A stretch of DNA of 7,191 nucleotides from an uncultured Campylobacter sp. (GTDB taxonomy: Bacteria > Campylobacterota > Campylobacteria > Campylobacterales > Campylobacteraceae). The position numbers and the translations under genes are program-made. The first letter of the stretch is position 1. The number at the start of each line of letters is the position of its first letter. Below are positions 1 to 5,665 of this stretch, in pieces. The stretch spans positions 1-7,191 of the forward strand of contig NZ_CAJPMA010000085.1 in assembly GCF_905371695.1 (NCBI RefSeq), read 5' to 3'. The notes under the pieces are model-generated. The model made no database searches and was not told where the DNA came from. It was given only the letters and a program-made list of their open reading frames with translations.

Positions 1-686
1 TGCAGCTAAGCTGGATACAATTCGGTCCATGGGCATGCCCTGATGAAAAGGGATTTGGCGTAGGCTCTATGTTTAACGTAAACGGAAGCTTCCGCTACGG
101 AATTTCAGTCGATCCAAGAACCGGCAAACGCTATATGAACGAGCTAGCAGACCGCCGCACCCGCTCTCAAGCTATGTTTAAAGTAATCGACGCAAAAGCG
201 GATATCTATCCGATCAACTTCTGCGATAGCGAGGGCGTAAAAAATATGGTCATACCTGAGCACTACACCAAACCGCTGGAATCTGGCGTACTAAAGAAAT
301 TTGAAACCCTAGACGAGCTAGCTGCAGCTTATAAAATCCCTGCCGCAGAGCTAAAAAAGACCGTCGAGAGATATAATAGCTTCGTTAAATCGGGCAAAGA
401 CGAGGACTTTGGTAAACCTATGGATAAAACCACTACAAACGGCGTAGATATCTCTAAGCCACCTTTCTACGCTATGCGCGGTACGCCAAAACTTCACCAC
501 ACTATGGGCGGTATCGATATTAATACCAAAGCTCAGGTTATCTCATTGCAAACAGAGATGCCTATTCCAAGATTATTTGCAGCAGGCGAGATCACAGGCG
601 GCGTACACGGAGCTAGCCGCTTAGGTAGCGTGGCGATCGCAGATTGTCTAACGTTTGGTATGATAGCGGGTGAGAATATAGGCTAA
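1..686 (+). CDS. Flavocytochrome c-type FAD-dependent reductase, flavin subunit (C-terminal part, 5' truncated by window)
   Basis: The frame is open from base 3 to the TAA at 684-686 and gives 227 residues; the start, Tat signal and FAD-binding N-terminus lie upstream of the window. It aligns throughout with the C-terminal part of the next gene: over one 47-residue stretch starting FRYG, 37 residues are identical. Visible family marks are the capping-domain segment TGKRYMNELADR, whose last Arg (bases 153-155) matches the proton-delivering Arg402 of Shewanella Fcc3; KLHHTMGG, whose second His (498-500) matches His504; and GEITGGVHGASRLG, whose Arg (618-620) matches Arg544. The Fcc3 HPT and TEAVR substrate segments are replaced by FGPW and an unrelated sequence, so plain fumarate reduction is doubtful. 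I infer a periplasmic reductase of an unsaturated carboxylate, fed by a separate cytochrome c. The family call is firm; the substrate is unknown. Confidence 0.9.
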   Translation, partial: QLSWIQFGPWACPDEKGFGVGSMFNVNGSFRYGISVDPRTGKRYMNELADRRTRSQAMFKVIDAKADIYPINFCDSEGVKNMVIPEHYTKPLESGVLKKFETLDELAAAYKIPAAELKKTVERYNSFVKSGKDEDFGKPMDKTTTNGVDISKPPFYAMRGTPKLHHTMGGIDINTKAQVISLQTEMPIPRLFAAGEITGGVHGASRLGSVAIADCLTFGMIAGENIG

Positions 687-691
687 ATCGT

Positions 692-815
692 AAAACGAAG
701 TTCTCGCGAGCCTATGCGTCGTTAGATCTAAATTTTGTCGCTTGATGAACGAAATATTCTATCTGCGCTCTAAAATTTAGATCCGCTTCGCCTAAAGCTC
801 GCGATAATTCGTTTT
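692..815. repeat. Nested long inverted repeat downstream of the first reductase gene
   Basis: Three blocks occur in order on the left and are mirrored on the right: AAAACGAA (692-699) with TTCGTTTT (808-815), TCGCGAGC (704-711) with GCTCGCGA (797-804), and GATCTAAATTTT (725-736) with AAAATTTAGATC (772-783). Together they could fold into one long, interrupted stem of 8, 8 and 12 bp around a loop of about 35 nt (737-771). It begins 6 nt after the stop codon of the first reductase. The right arm runs into AT-rich sequence but there is no clean U-tract directly after it, so it is not a textbook intrinsic terminator. It could act as a 3' stabiliser, a bidirectional terminator or a dispersed palindromic element. 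The symmetry is directly visible; the role is inferred. Confidence 0.75.
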
Positions 816-848
816 AAATTTGCATTTTTTGAGCGCTTTTTAGTTACG

Positions 849-877
849 CTTCGCTTACTGCTCTGTAATAAGCGAAG
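849..877. repeat. Short perfect inverted repeat (9-bp hairpin)
   Basis: CTTCGCTTA (849-857) pairs exactly with TAAGCGAAG (869-877) around an 11-nt loop. It is the second hairpin in the 344-nt gene-free stretch 687-1030. No poly-T run follows it, so a terminator role is not well supported. Its purpose is unknown. Confidence 0.55.
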
Positions 878-899
878 TTTGCCAAAATTTGCTCATTAG

Positions 900-936
900 G
901 CGGCTACGCAACTAGCCTACGCTAAATTTTAGCCGC
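900..936. repeat. Short perfect inverted repeat (7-bp hairpin) with alternative internal pairings
   Basis: GCGGCTA (900-906) pairs with TAGCCGC (930-936). Inside it, TAGGC (897-901) can instead pair with GCCTA (915-919), and GGCTA (902-906) with TAGCC (913-917), so two mutually exclusive folds are possible. With the two upstream repeats, it makes most of 687-940 structured and without coding potential; 940-1019 is AT-rich leader DNA. The pairing is directly visible; a regulatory role is speculative. Confidence 0.45.
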
Positions 937-963
937 ATAACTCCAAAATTCGTCCCAAAATAC

Positions 964-992
964 TTGCAAATACGTCGTGAAATTTCTATGAA
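964..992 (+). promoter_or_regulatory. Weak candidate sigma70 promoter for the second reductase gene
   Basis: TTGCAA (964-969) and TATGAA (987-992) are separated by exactly 17 nt, 38 nt upstream of the start codon. The -10 box is a poor match and the surrounding DNA is AT-rich, so the match may be chance. It is listed because the structured region upstream suggests that the second reductase needs its own promoter. Confidence 0.25.
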
Positions 993-1019
993 ATTTTCAA
1001 ATTTTAATTAATCTAATCA

Positions 1020-1026
1020 AAGGAGG
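1020..1026 (+). promoter_or_regulatory. Strong ribosome binding site fixing the start at 1031
   Basis: AAGGAGG lies 4 nt before the ATG at 1031. It is an essentially complete Shine-Dalgarno sequence and places the start directly in front of the twin-arginine signal, which settles the N-terminus. Confidence 0.85.
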
Positions 1027-1030
1027 GGCT

Positions 1031-2572
1031 ATGAAAGCTTTAAATGTTTCAAGAAGGGATTTTGTTAAGTTAAGCATCGCGGGCGCCGGCGCGCTTGCTT
1101 TGGGCGCGGTAAATGCGGATGCCGTGGCAAACGCAAAGGACGTAAAATTCGACGAGGAGTGGGACGTCGTCATTATCGGTAGCGGCTTTGCGGGTCTTGC
1201 TGCGGGCATCAAGGCTGCGGAGCGCGGAAATAAGGCGCTAATTTTAGAAAAAATGGGGCGCGTGGGCGGAAATAGCGTTGTAAACGGCGGAATTTTTGCT
1301 GTGCCGTGTAGCGAACTACAAAAGAAAAACGGCGTCAAAGATTCAAAAGAGCTTTTTATTTCCGACTGCGTCAAGGCGGGACTTGGACTAAATCACGTCG
1401 AGCTACTTGAAGTGCTAGCCGACCGCGCCGTAGATACGTTTAACTTTACCGTAAAACACGGCGCAAAATACCTAGATAAGCTACTTTTAGAAGGCGGACA
1501 TAGCGTGCCTAGGACGTATTATACGCAAAACACGAGCGGCTCGGGCATCGTGCAGCCGCTCGTGGAGTCGTTTAAAAAATTTGACGGTTGCGAGCTTCGC
1601 GCCCGCACGAAATTCGACGATTTCGTAACGGACGATAGCGGCCGCGTCGTAGGCGTAGCCGTGAGAGAAAACTATAAATTCGATAAGGATTTATTTAGCG
1701 ACGACCGCGAAAATAAAGGCGGCGATAAGAAATTTATTAAGGCTAAAAAAGGCGTCGTGCTAGCTAGCGGCGGCTTTTGCAGCGATAAATTCTTTAGAAA
1801 ACTCCAAGATCCTCGAGCGGTACCGGAATTTGACACCACAAACCACCCTGGAGCCACTGCGGGTGCGCTCATTTCGGCGTTTAAGGTAGGCGCGCTACCG
1901 GTGCAGATCGGCTGGATTCAATACATCCCGTACAAATGCCCGGACGAAAAGGGCAACGGCATCACGAGCAAATTTGCCGCGCAAGCTAGCTTCCGATACG
2001 GATTTTCCGTCGATCCGAAAACCGGTAAACGCTATATGAACGAGCTAGCCGACCGCAAAATCAGAGCCGACGCGATGTTTAAAATCATTGACGCCAAAGC
2101 AAACAGCTACCCGATCAACCTCTGCGACTCCGTAGCCGCGGCAAAACTAGTGCCGAGCGACCTCGAAAATCCGATGAATAGCGGCGTCATCAAAAAATTC
2201 GACACCCTTGAGGAGCTAGCGGCGTTTTATAAAATGCCTGCGGGAGAGCTAACCAAAACCGCCGAGCGTTATAACGGCTTTGTGGCGTCGGGCGTCGATG
2301 AGGACTTCGGTAAACCGATGAAGCTAACCGACGGGATCACGGTCTCAAAACCGCCATTTTACGCTATGCGTGGCGCTCCGAAGCTGCACCACACCATGGG
2401 TGGCGTAAAGATCAACACCAAAGCGCAAGTGCTAAATATCGACGATGAGCCGATCGCGGGGCTATATGCCGCGGGCGAGGTTACGGGCGGTACGCACGGA
2501 GCCAGCAGGCTAGGCAGCTGCGCGATATTAGACTGTCTAACGTTCGGTATGATAGCCGGAGAAAATATTTAA
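1031..2572 (+). CDS. Tat-exported flavocytochrome c-type FAD reductase, flavin subunit (complete)
   Basis: This 513-residue protein begins with a twin-arginine signal (SRRDFVK, residues 7-13, then a hydrophobic stretch to about 26; possible AxA cleavage near residue 29 or 35), so it should be exported folded, with FAD bound, to the periplasm. The Rossmann FAD site is VVIIGSGFAG (46-55), closed by Glu73 and by GRVGGNS (76-82). In the Fcc3/UrdA family scheme, Arg342 is the proton donor (Fcc3 Arg402), His454 in HHTMGG matches His504, and Arg493 in HGASRLG matches Arg544. The segment QYIPY (297-301) replaces the fumarate-binding HPT. No CxxCH haem motif is present, unlike one-chain Fcc3, so a separate multihaem cytochrome c is needed. 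I infer anaerobic reduction of an unsaturated carboxylate other than fumarate. Its closest relative in the window is the truncated upstream gene, which points to tandem duplication. Confidence 0.92.
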   Translation: MKALNVSRRDFVKLSIAGAGALALGAVNADAVANAKDVKFDEEWDVVIIGSGFAGLAAGIKAAERGNKALILEKMGRVGGNSVVNGGIFAVPCSELQKKNGVKDSKELFISDCVKAGLGLNHVELLEVLADRAVDTFNFTVKHGAKYLDKLLLEGGHSVPRTYYTQNTSGSGIVQPLVESFKKFDGCELRARTKFDDFVTDDSGRVVGVAVRENYKFDKDLFSDDRENKGGDKKFIKAKKGVVLASGGFCSDKFFRKLQDPRAVPEFDTTNHPGATAGALISAFKVGALPVQIGWIQYIPYKCPDEKGNGITSKFAAQASFRYGFSVDPKTGKRYMNELADRKIRADAMFKIIDAKANSYPINLCDSVAAAKLVPSDLENPMNSGVIKKFDTLEELAAFYKMPAGELTKTAERYNGFVASGVDEDFGKPMKLTDGITVSKPPFYAMRGAPKLHHTMGGVKINTKAQVLNIDDEPIAGLYAAGEVTGGTHGASRLGSCAILDCLTFGMIAGENI

Positions 2573-2640
2573 TTTGCGGCGGCTTTTTATTATTTTTAAA
2601 TGAGCTTTTTGCCTCGTTTTGTTTGCAACGGTAAGCAGGA

Positions 2641-2689
2641 GAAATTTTGCCCTATGATGGATCGCGCGTGCTATCTCGGGCAAAATTTC
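2641..2689. repeat. Perfect 12-bp inverted repeat in a convergent intergenic region
   Basis: GAAATTTTGCCC (2641-2652) pairs exactly with GGGCAAAATTTC (2678-2689) around a 25-nt loop. It lies between the stop codons of a plus-strand gene (2572) and a minus-strand gene (2857), where a bidirectional terminator is expected. The A/T part of the stem adjoins the base on both sides, but there is no long U-run after either arm. A transcript-end or decay-blocking hairpin is the most economical reading. Confidence 0.6.
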
Positions 2690-2812
2690 CGCGCTTCTGT
2701 CTTGCGCTCGTTAAGCTTATGACAACGCTACTTTGCCCTGCGTGCAAAGCGTCGCGGAGCATGAAGCGAATTCGGTACTTTTAAGATGCAAGTCTCAGCG
2801 AGTCAAATTTTA

Positions 2813-2849
2813 CAAATTTAACTCCGAATTTACCCGCCAAATTTAACTC
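2813..2849. repeat. Pair of 12-nt direct repeats next to the 3' end of the minus-strand gene
   Basis: CAAATTTAACTC occurs at 2813-2824 and again at 2838-2849, a 25-nt period, just past the stop of the minus-strand gene. AAATTT words are common in this genome, so this may be local sequence bias rather than a functional site. Confidence 0.35.
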
Positions 2850-2856
2850 GCAAAAT

Positions 2857-3864
2857 TTAAAAACCAAACTCCGCGTAAAATTCGTTCAGGTAGTCCGAGT
2901 AGTAGGTATTGCCGTTTCTAGCGTCAAATTTGCCCGCCAGCTCCAAAGCCGTTTTGTAGTCGTTCTCGTCGCCAAACGCGCTAACTGCGATGAAAAATCG
3001 CAGGTCGTTTAGATCGTCGTTGCCTTCAAGTATCGCCGCGGAGTGCTTGCGCGCCAAATTTAGCGCCATATCGCGCTCGCCTAGCCTAACGGCGATCTCG
3101 ATTAGCGGTGCGATCTCGTTTATGACGCGAGGATTTGACTCGATCGTCGCCGCAGCCTTTGGTAACAGGGCTTTTGCCTCTTCTATCTTGCCCGTCTTTA
3201 TCATACTAAAAAGTATCGGCGCGTAGGTCGTGTGAGGCACTTCGGCACAGGTTAGCTCGCCTGAGAGTATCGGCGCGGCAAGACCTAGCGCCGCTGCGTG
3301 CTCGCCGGCAAAATTTAAATAGGCGATCTCACCCGATGCCTCGCATGCTTCGCAGTCGGCCATATCGTCTTTGGCGAGCTTTTTCCACAGTGCGTAGTTT
3401 GTCTTTGCTTCTCTAGCATCGCCCATGTCTATGTTTTGATTCATCAAGGCCTTGTAGTAGGCCGCCAGCGAGAGCTCCATGCGCTCGTAGTAAAACAACA
3501 TCGCTTCGTTTGCTTCGTCTATGAGCTCCTTTTCTATCACGGAGCTTTGAGCGACGCCCGAGACGATCCATTTAAATTTCCACAGGCAGTCTACAAAGTC
3601 GTCGAAATTCGGGTATTCGCTCTCGTTTTCTTTTGAATTTTGCACGATATAGTCCGTGAGCCACATTAGCGCTCTGGTTCTTAAAAACGCGCCGAATTTT
3701 TCAAAATCGTCGTTTAAAATAAAGTCGCAAATTTGCGCGGCAAACGCCAAATCCTGCGCCTCTACGGCGTCTCTTATCTCGTCAAACAAAAACTCCTCTT
3801 TATCGGCTAACCTATCAAATTCTTTTAGCTTTTTATAAAGCTCTTCTAGCGTGCGCTCTTGCAT
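2857..3864 (-). CDS. Helical TPR-like cytoplasmic protein of unknown function
   Basis: This 335-residue acidic protein has no signal peptide or membrane segment. Almost the whole chain reads as amphipathic helices. In the second half there are helix-turn-helix units like tetratricopeptide repeats, for example around 180-200, 214-236, 246-270 and 300-312 with the alternating small/large pattern of TPRs (GKIEEAKALL, GERDMALNLA). Tryptophans at 68, 95, 99 and 160 and a DCEAC element (Cys171, Cys174), with Cys206 in LTCAEVP further on, are the most distinctive marks. The start is supported by AAGGGGAG a few bases upstream of the ATG. It is transcribed divergently from the third reductase and convergently with the second, so it is its own unit. 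TPR folds bind other proteins; no partner or activity can be named from the sequence. Confidence 0.8.
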   Translation of the reverse strand: MQERTLEELYKKLKEFDRLADKEEFLFDEIRDAVEAQDLAFAAQICDFILNDDFEKFGAFLRTRALMWLTDYIVQNSKENESEYPNFDDFVDCLWKFKWIVSGVAQSSVIEKELIDEANEAMLFYYERMELSLAAYYKALMNQNIDMGDAREAKTNYALWKKLAKDDMADCEACEASGEIAYLNFAGEHAAALGLAAPILSGELTCAEVPHTTYAPILFSMIKTGKIEEAKALLPKAAATIESNPRVINEIAPLIEIAVRLGERDMALNLARKHSAAILEGNDDLNDLRFFIAVSAFGDENDYKTALELAGKFDARNGNTYYSDYLNEFYAEFGF

Positions 3865-3904
3865 TTGCTCCCCTTGTTAAACATTTTTGCGATAAATTGT
3901 TAAT

Positions 3905-3910
3905 ATTATA
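3905..3910 (-). promoter_or_regulatory. -10 box for the minus-strand TPR-like gene
   Basis: Read on the minus strand, this is a perfect TATAAT about 41 nt upstream of the start at 3864. No good -35 element is seen, which is usual for vegetative promoters of Campylobacter, where the -10 box and upstream AT-rich DNA carry most of the signal. The predicted leader is about 34 nt. Confidence 0.5.
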
Positions 3911-3921
3911 TCCGTCTAATC

Positions 3922-3937
3922 TAAAAACGGGTTTTTA
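3922..3937. promoter_or_regulatory. Perfect palindrome between divergent promoters, possible operator
   Basis: TAAAAAC (3922-3928) and GTTTTTA (3931-3937) form an inverted repeat with a 2-nt centre. It sits 12 bp upstream of the minus-strand -10 box and about 20 bp upstream of the plus-strand -35 box, where one bound dimeric regulator could affect both genes. Being AT-rich, it could also be chance symmetry. No regulator gene is in the window. Confidence 0.35.
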
Positions 3938-3957
3938 TCGGCCCTTTTTAACGATAT

Positions 3958-3986
3958 TTGACTTATATTAGATTTTGTTCTATTAT
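3958..3986 (+). promoter_or_regulatory. Sigma70 promoter of the third reductase gene
   Basis: TTGACT (3958-3963) and TATTAT (3981-3986) are 17 nt apart, close to the canonical vegetative promoter. Transcription would start near 3993 and give a leader of about 55 nt that ends with AAGGAGA (4037-4043), 5 nt (counting from GGAG) before the ATG at 4048. It is the best complete promoter in the window and indicates that the third reductase is transcribed independently of the first two. Confidence 0.65.
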
Positions 3987-4047
3987 TACGTTTATAAATT
4001 CTTAGATTTAAGTTGTAAATTTAAGATAAAAATAAAAAGGAGACAAA

Positions 4048-5598
4048 ATGGCTCAAATTTCAAGACGAAATTTCATAAAAATCGGTGCCACGGGAGCTCT
4101 TTCTCTAGCGGCGAGCAGCGCAAGCGCCGCGACGAACGAGAAAGAGGTCAAATTTGACGAAGAATACGACGTAATCGTTATCGGCAGCGGATTTGCGGGC
4201 TCTATGGCGACGCTAAAAGCGCTTGAGCGCGGACTAAAAGTGCTAATGATAGAAAAGATGGGCCGCGCGGGCGGTAACTCGGTCATAAACGTCGGAAACA
4301 TGGCAGTACCGAATAACGAATATCAAAAAGAAAAAGGCATCAAGGACTCAAAGGAGCTATTTATCGCCGACTGCCTAAAAGACGGGCTAAACCTTAACCA
4401 CGTCGACCTGCTCGAAGTCATCTACGATAGAGCCAACGAAGCATACGAATACCTAAAAACCATCGGCGTAGAATTTTCACCAAAGGTTATATCGGCTAGC
4501 GGTCACTCGATCATGCGCGCCGTGCAGGTCAAGGTCGCAAGCGGTTCGGGATACATCCAACCGATGCACAAAAAGATAGAAGAGAATCCAAACGCGCTCA
4601 TCAAAAAGAGGACGAAATTCGACGAGTTCGTACTGGACGAGAGCGGCCGCGTCGTGGGCGTAAAATGCCGCGAGAACTATAAATTCGACGGCGAGCTAAA
4701 AAGCGACGATTTGGAAAATACGAGCGGCGAAGTCAAATTTATAAAAGCTAAAAAAGGCGTTATCTTAGCCGCGGGCGGCTTTAGCTCGGATAAGTGGTTC
4801 CGCGCGCAACAAGTGCCGTATTTAAAGACCAACATCGATACCGTCTCGCAGCCCGGAGCCACTGCGGGCGCGCTAATAGCTGCGGTAAATATCGGCGCAA
4901 ATCCTCTGCTTTTAAGCTGGATCCAGCTAAACCCGTACACTAACCCGACCGAAAAGGGCTTCGGCACTTCTGCCGTTTTTACCAACCATTGCAGTAACGA
5001 CTACGGCCTAAGCGTAAATCCTAAAACCGGTAAACGTTTTATGAACGAGCACGCGGGGCGTAAGATAAAATGCGACGCGATATTTAAAGTGATGGCCGAG
5101 GGCGCAAACAACGACAATTATCCCGTAAATATCTGCGACCAAGCCGCCGTAGACGCAAACAATCCGCTTTATACCTCAAAAGGCGTGGAGTCAGGGTCGA
5201 TAAAGAAATTTAATACGCTAGAAGAGCTGGCTAAAGCCTACGGTATCCCGGTAGAGCCGTTTTTAAAGACGGTCGCGGACTTTAACGGCTACGTTAAAGC
5301 GGGAAAAGATCCAGAGTTTGGCAAACCGCTCGCCGAGGCCGACGTGCACGGCATCGACGTGTCTAAACCGCCGTTTTACGCGAGTCTAAGTACGCCGAAA
5401 ATCCTCTACTGCATGGGCGGCGTACAGATAAATACCAAGGCCGAAGTCATCTCTATGAATACGCAAAAGCCGATCCCCGGTCTATATGCTTGCGGCGAGA
5501 TCACCGGCGGCGTACAAGGCGGCGGCAGGCTGGGCACGATGAGTATGAGCGATTGCATGGTGTTTGGTATGGTAGCCGGAGAAAATATCGGCGCTTAA
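4048..5598 (+). CDS. Tat-exported flavocytochrome c-type FAD reductase, divergent paralogue with altered active site
   Basis: This complete 516-residue protein has a twin-arginine signal (SRRNFIK, 5-11; hydrophobic to about 22; likely cleavage after the ASA at 25-27). The FAD site is VIVIGSGFAG (42-51), with Glu69 and GRAGGNS (72-78). Arg338 in NEHAGRK matches the proton donor Arg402 of Fcc3, and Arg494 matches Arg544. The otherwise conserved HHTMGG is LYCMGG here, so Tyr454 stands where Fcc3 has His504, and the next motif is GVQGGGRLG in place of GVHGASRLG. QLNPY (293-297) occupies the HPT position. The enzyme should still reduce an activated double bond but recognise a different substrate from its two neighbours. 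There is no haem motif, so a separate cytochrome donor is needed. It is single-gene transcribed from its own promoter. The substrate cannot be named. Confidence 0.9.
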   Translation: MAQISRRNFIKIGATGALSLAASSASAATNEKEVKFDEEYDVIVIGSGFAGSMATLKALERGLKVLMIEKMGRAGGNSVINVGNMAVPNNEYQKEKGIKDSKELFIADCLKDGLNLNHVDLLEVIYDRANEAYEYLKTIGVEFSPKVISASGHSIMRAVQVKVASGSGYIQPMHKKIEENPNALIKKRTKFDEFVLDESGRVVGVKCRENYKFDGELKSDDLENTSGEVKFIKAKKGVILAAGGFSSDKWFRAQQVPYLKTNIDTVSQPGATAGALIAAVNIGANPLLLSWIQLNPYTNPTEKGFGTSAVFTNHCSNDYGLSVNPKTGKRFMNEHAGRKIKCDAIFKVMAEGANNDNYPVNICDQAAVDANNPLYTSKGVESGSIKKFNTLEELAKAYGIPVEPFLKTVADFNGYVKAGKDPEFGKPLAEADVHGIDVSKPPFYASLSTPKILYCMGGVQINTKAEVISMNTQKPIPGLYACGEITGGVQGGGRLGTMSMSDCMVFGMVAGENIGA

Positions 5599-5632
5599 TA
5601 GCGTCTAAAATTTATCGTTTACCGAGTAGTTC

Positions 5633-5638
5633 TATAAT
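5633..5638 (+). promoter_or_regulatory. -10 box of the eptC promoter
   Basis: A perfect TATAAT lies in the 67-nt gap between the third reductase and eptC. No strong -35 is present; TTTATC at 5611-5616 is the nearest candidate. Transcription would begin near 5645, inside the left arm of the adjoining inverted repeat, leaving a leader of only about 20 nt. Confidence 0.5.
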
Positions 5639-5665
5639 TGCACCCTTTGTTATTAAAGGGTGCAA
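5638..5665 (+). promoter_or_regulatory. 11-bp inverted repeat containing the eptC ribosome binding site
   Basis: TTGCACCCTTT (5638-5648) is the exact complement of AAAGGGTGCAA (5655-5665), with a 6-nt loop GTTATT. The right arm holds the only Shine-Dalgarno-like sequence (AAAGGG, 5655-5660) and ends on the base before the ATG at 5666. In a transcript reading through from upstream, the stem would hide the ribosome site. A transcript started at the adjoining promoter would lack much of the left arm. It could also be an operator over the transcription start site. There is no U-tract, so it is not a terminator. Confidence 0.65.

Noticed and set aside
687..1030. CRISPR array, tRNA or known riboswitch in the gene-free stretch
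   Set aside because: There are no regularly spaced direct repeats, no cloverleaf with a TTCGA-type T-loop, and no riboswitch core that I recognise; only inverted repeats are supported.
997..1374. Open frame on the minus strand opposite the start of the second reductase
   Set aside because: It lies wholly opposite a well-supported gene, has low-complexity Ser/Pro/Ala content, and a similar antisense frame appears at the same place in the third paralogue (4053-4301), as expected from shared codon bias.
1031..2572. Membrane fumarate reductase FrdA or succinate dehydrogenase flavoprotein
   Set aside because: A Tat signal, about 513 residues, the HHTMGG and HGASRLG motifs and the absence of FrdB/FrdC neighbours fit the periplasmic flavocytochrome c family instead.
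2570..2600. Intrinsic terminator right after the second reductase
   Set aside because: There is a T-rich run (about 2584-2597) after GCGGCGGC, but the only stem found is AGCCG/CGGCT with a loop of about 20 nt reaching into the coding region, too weak to call.
3436..3838. Plus-strand open frames opposite the TPR-like gene
   Set aside because: They are antisense shadows; the minus-strand frame is longer, has a proper ribosome site and reads as a folded helical protein.
4677..4985. Minus-strand open frame inside the third reductase
   Set aside because: It is a shadow frame of a conserved coding region (also seen at 1672-1872 in the second paralogue), with no ribosome site or promoter.
5586..5612. 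Terminator after the third reductase
   Set aside because: Only a 5-bp GCGCT/AGCGT stem across the stop codon is present, and no U-tract follows.
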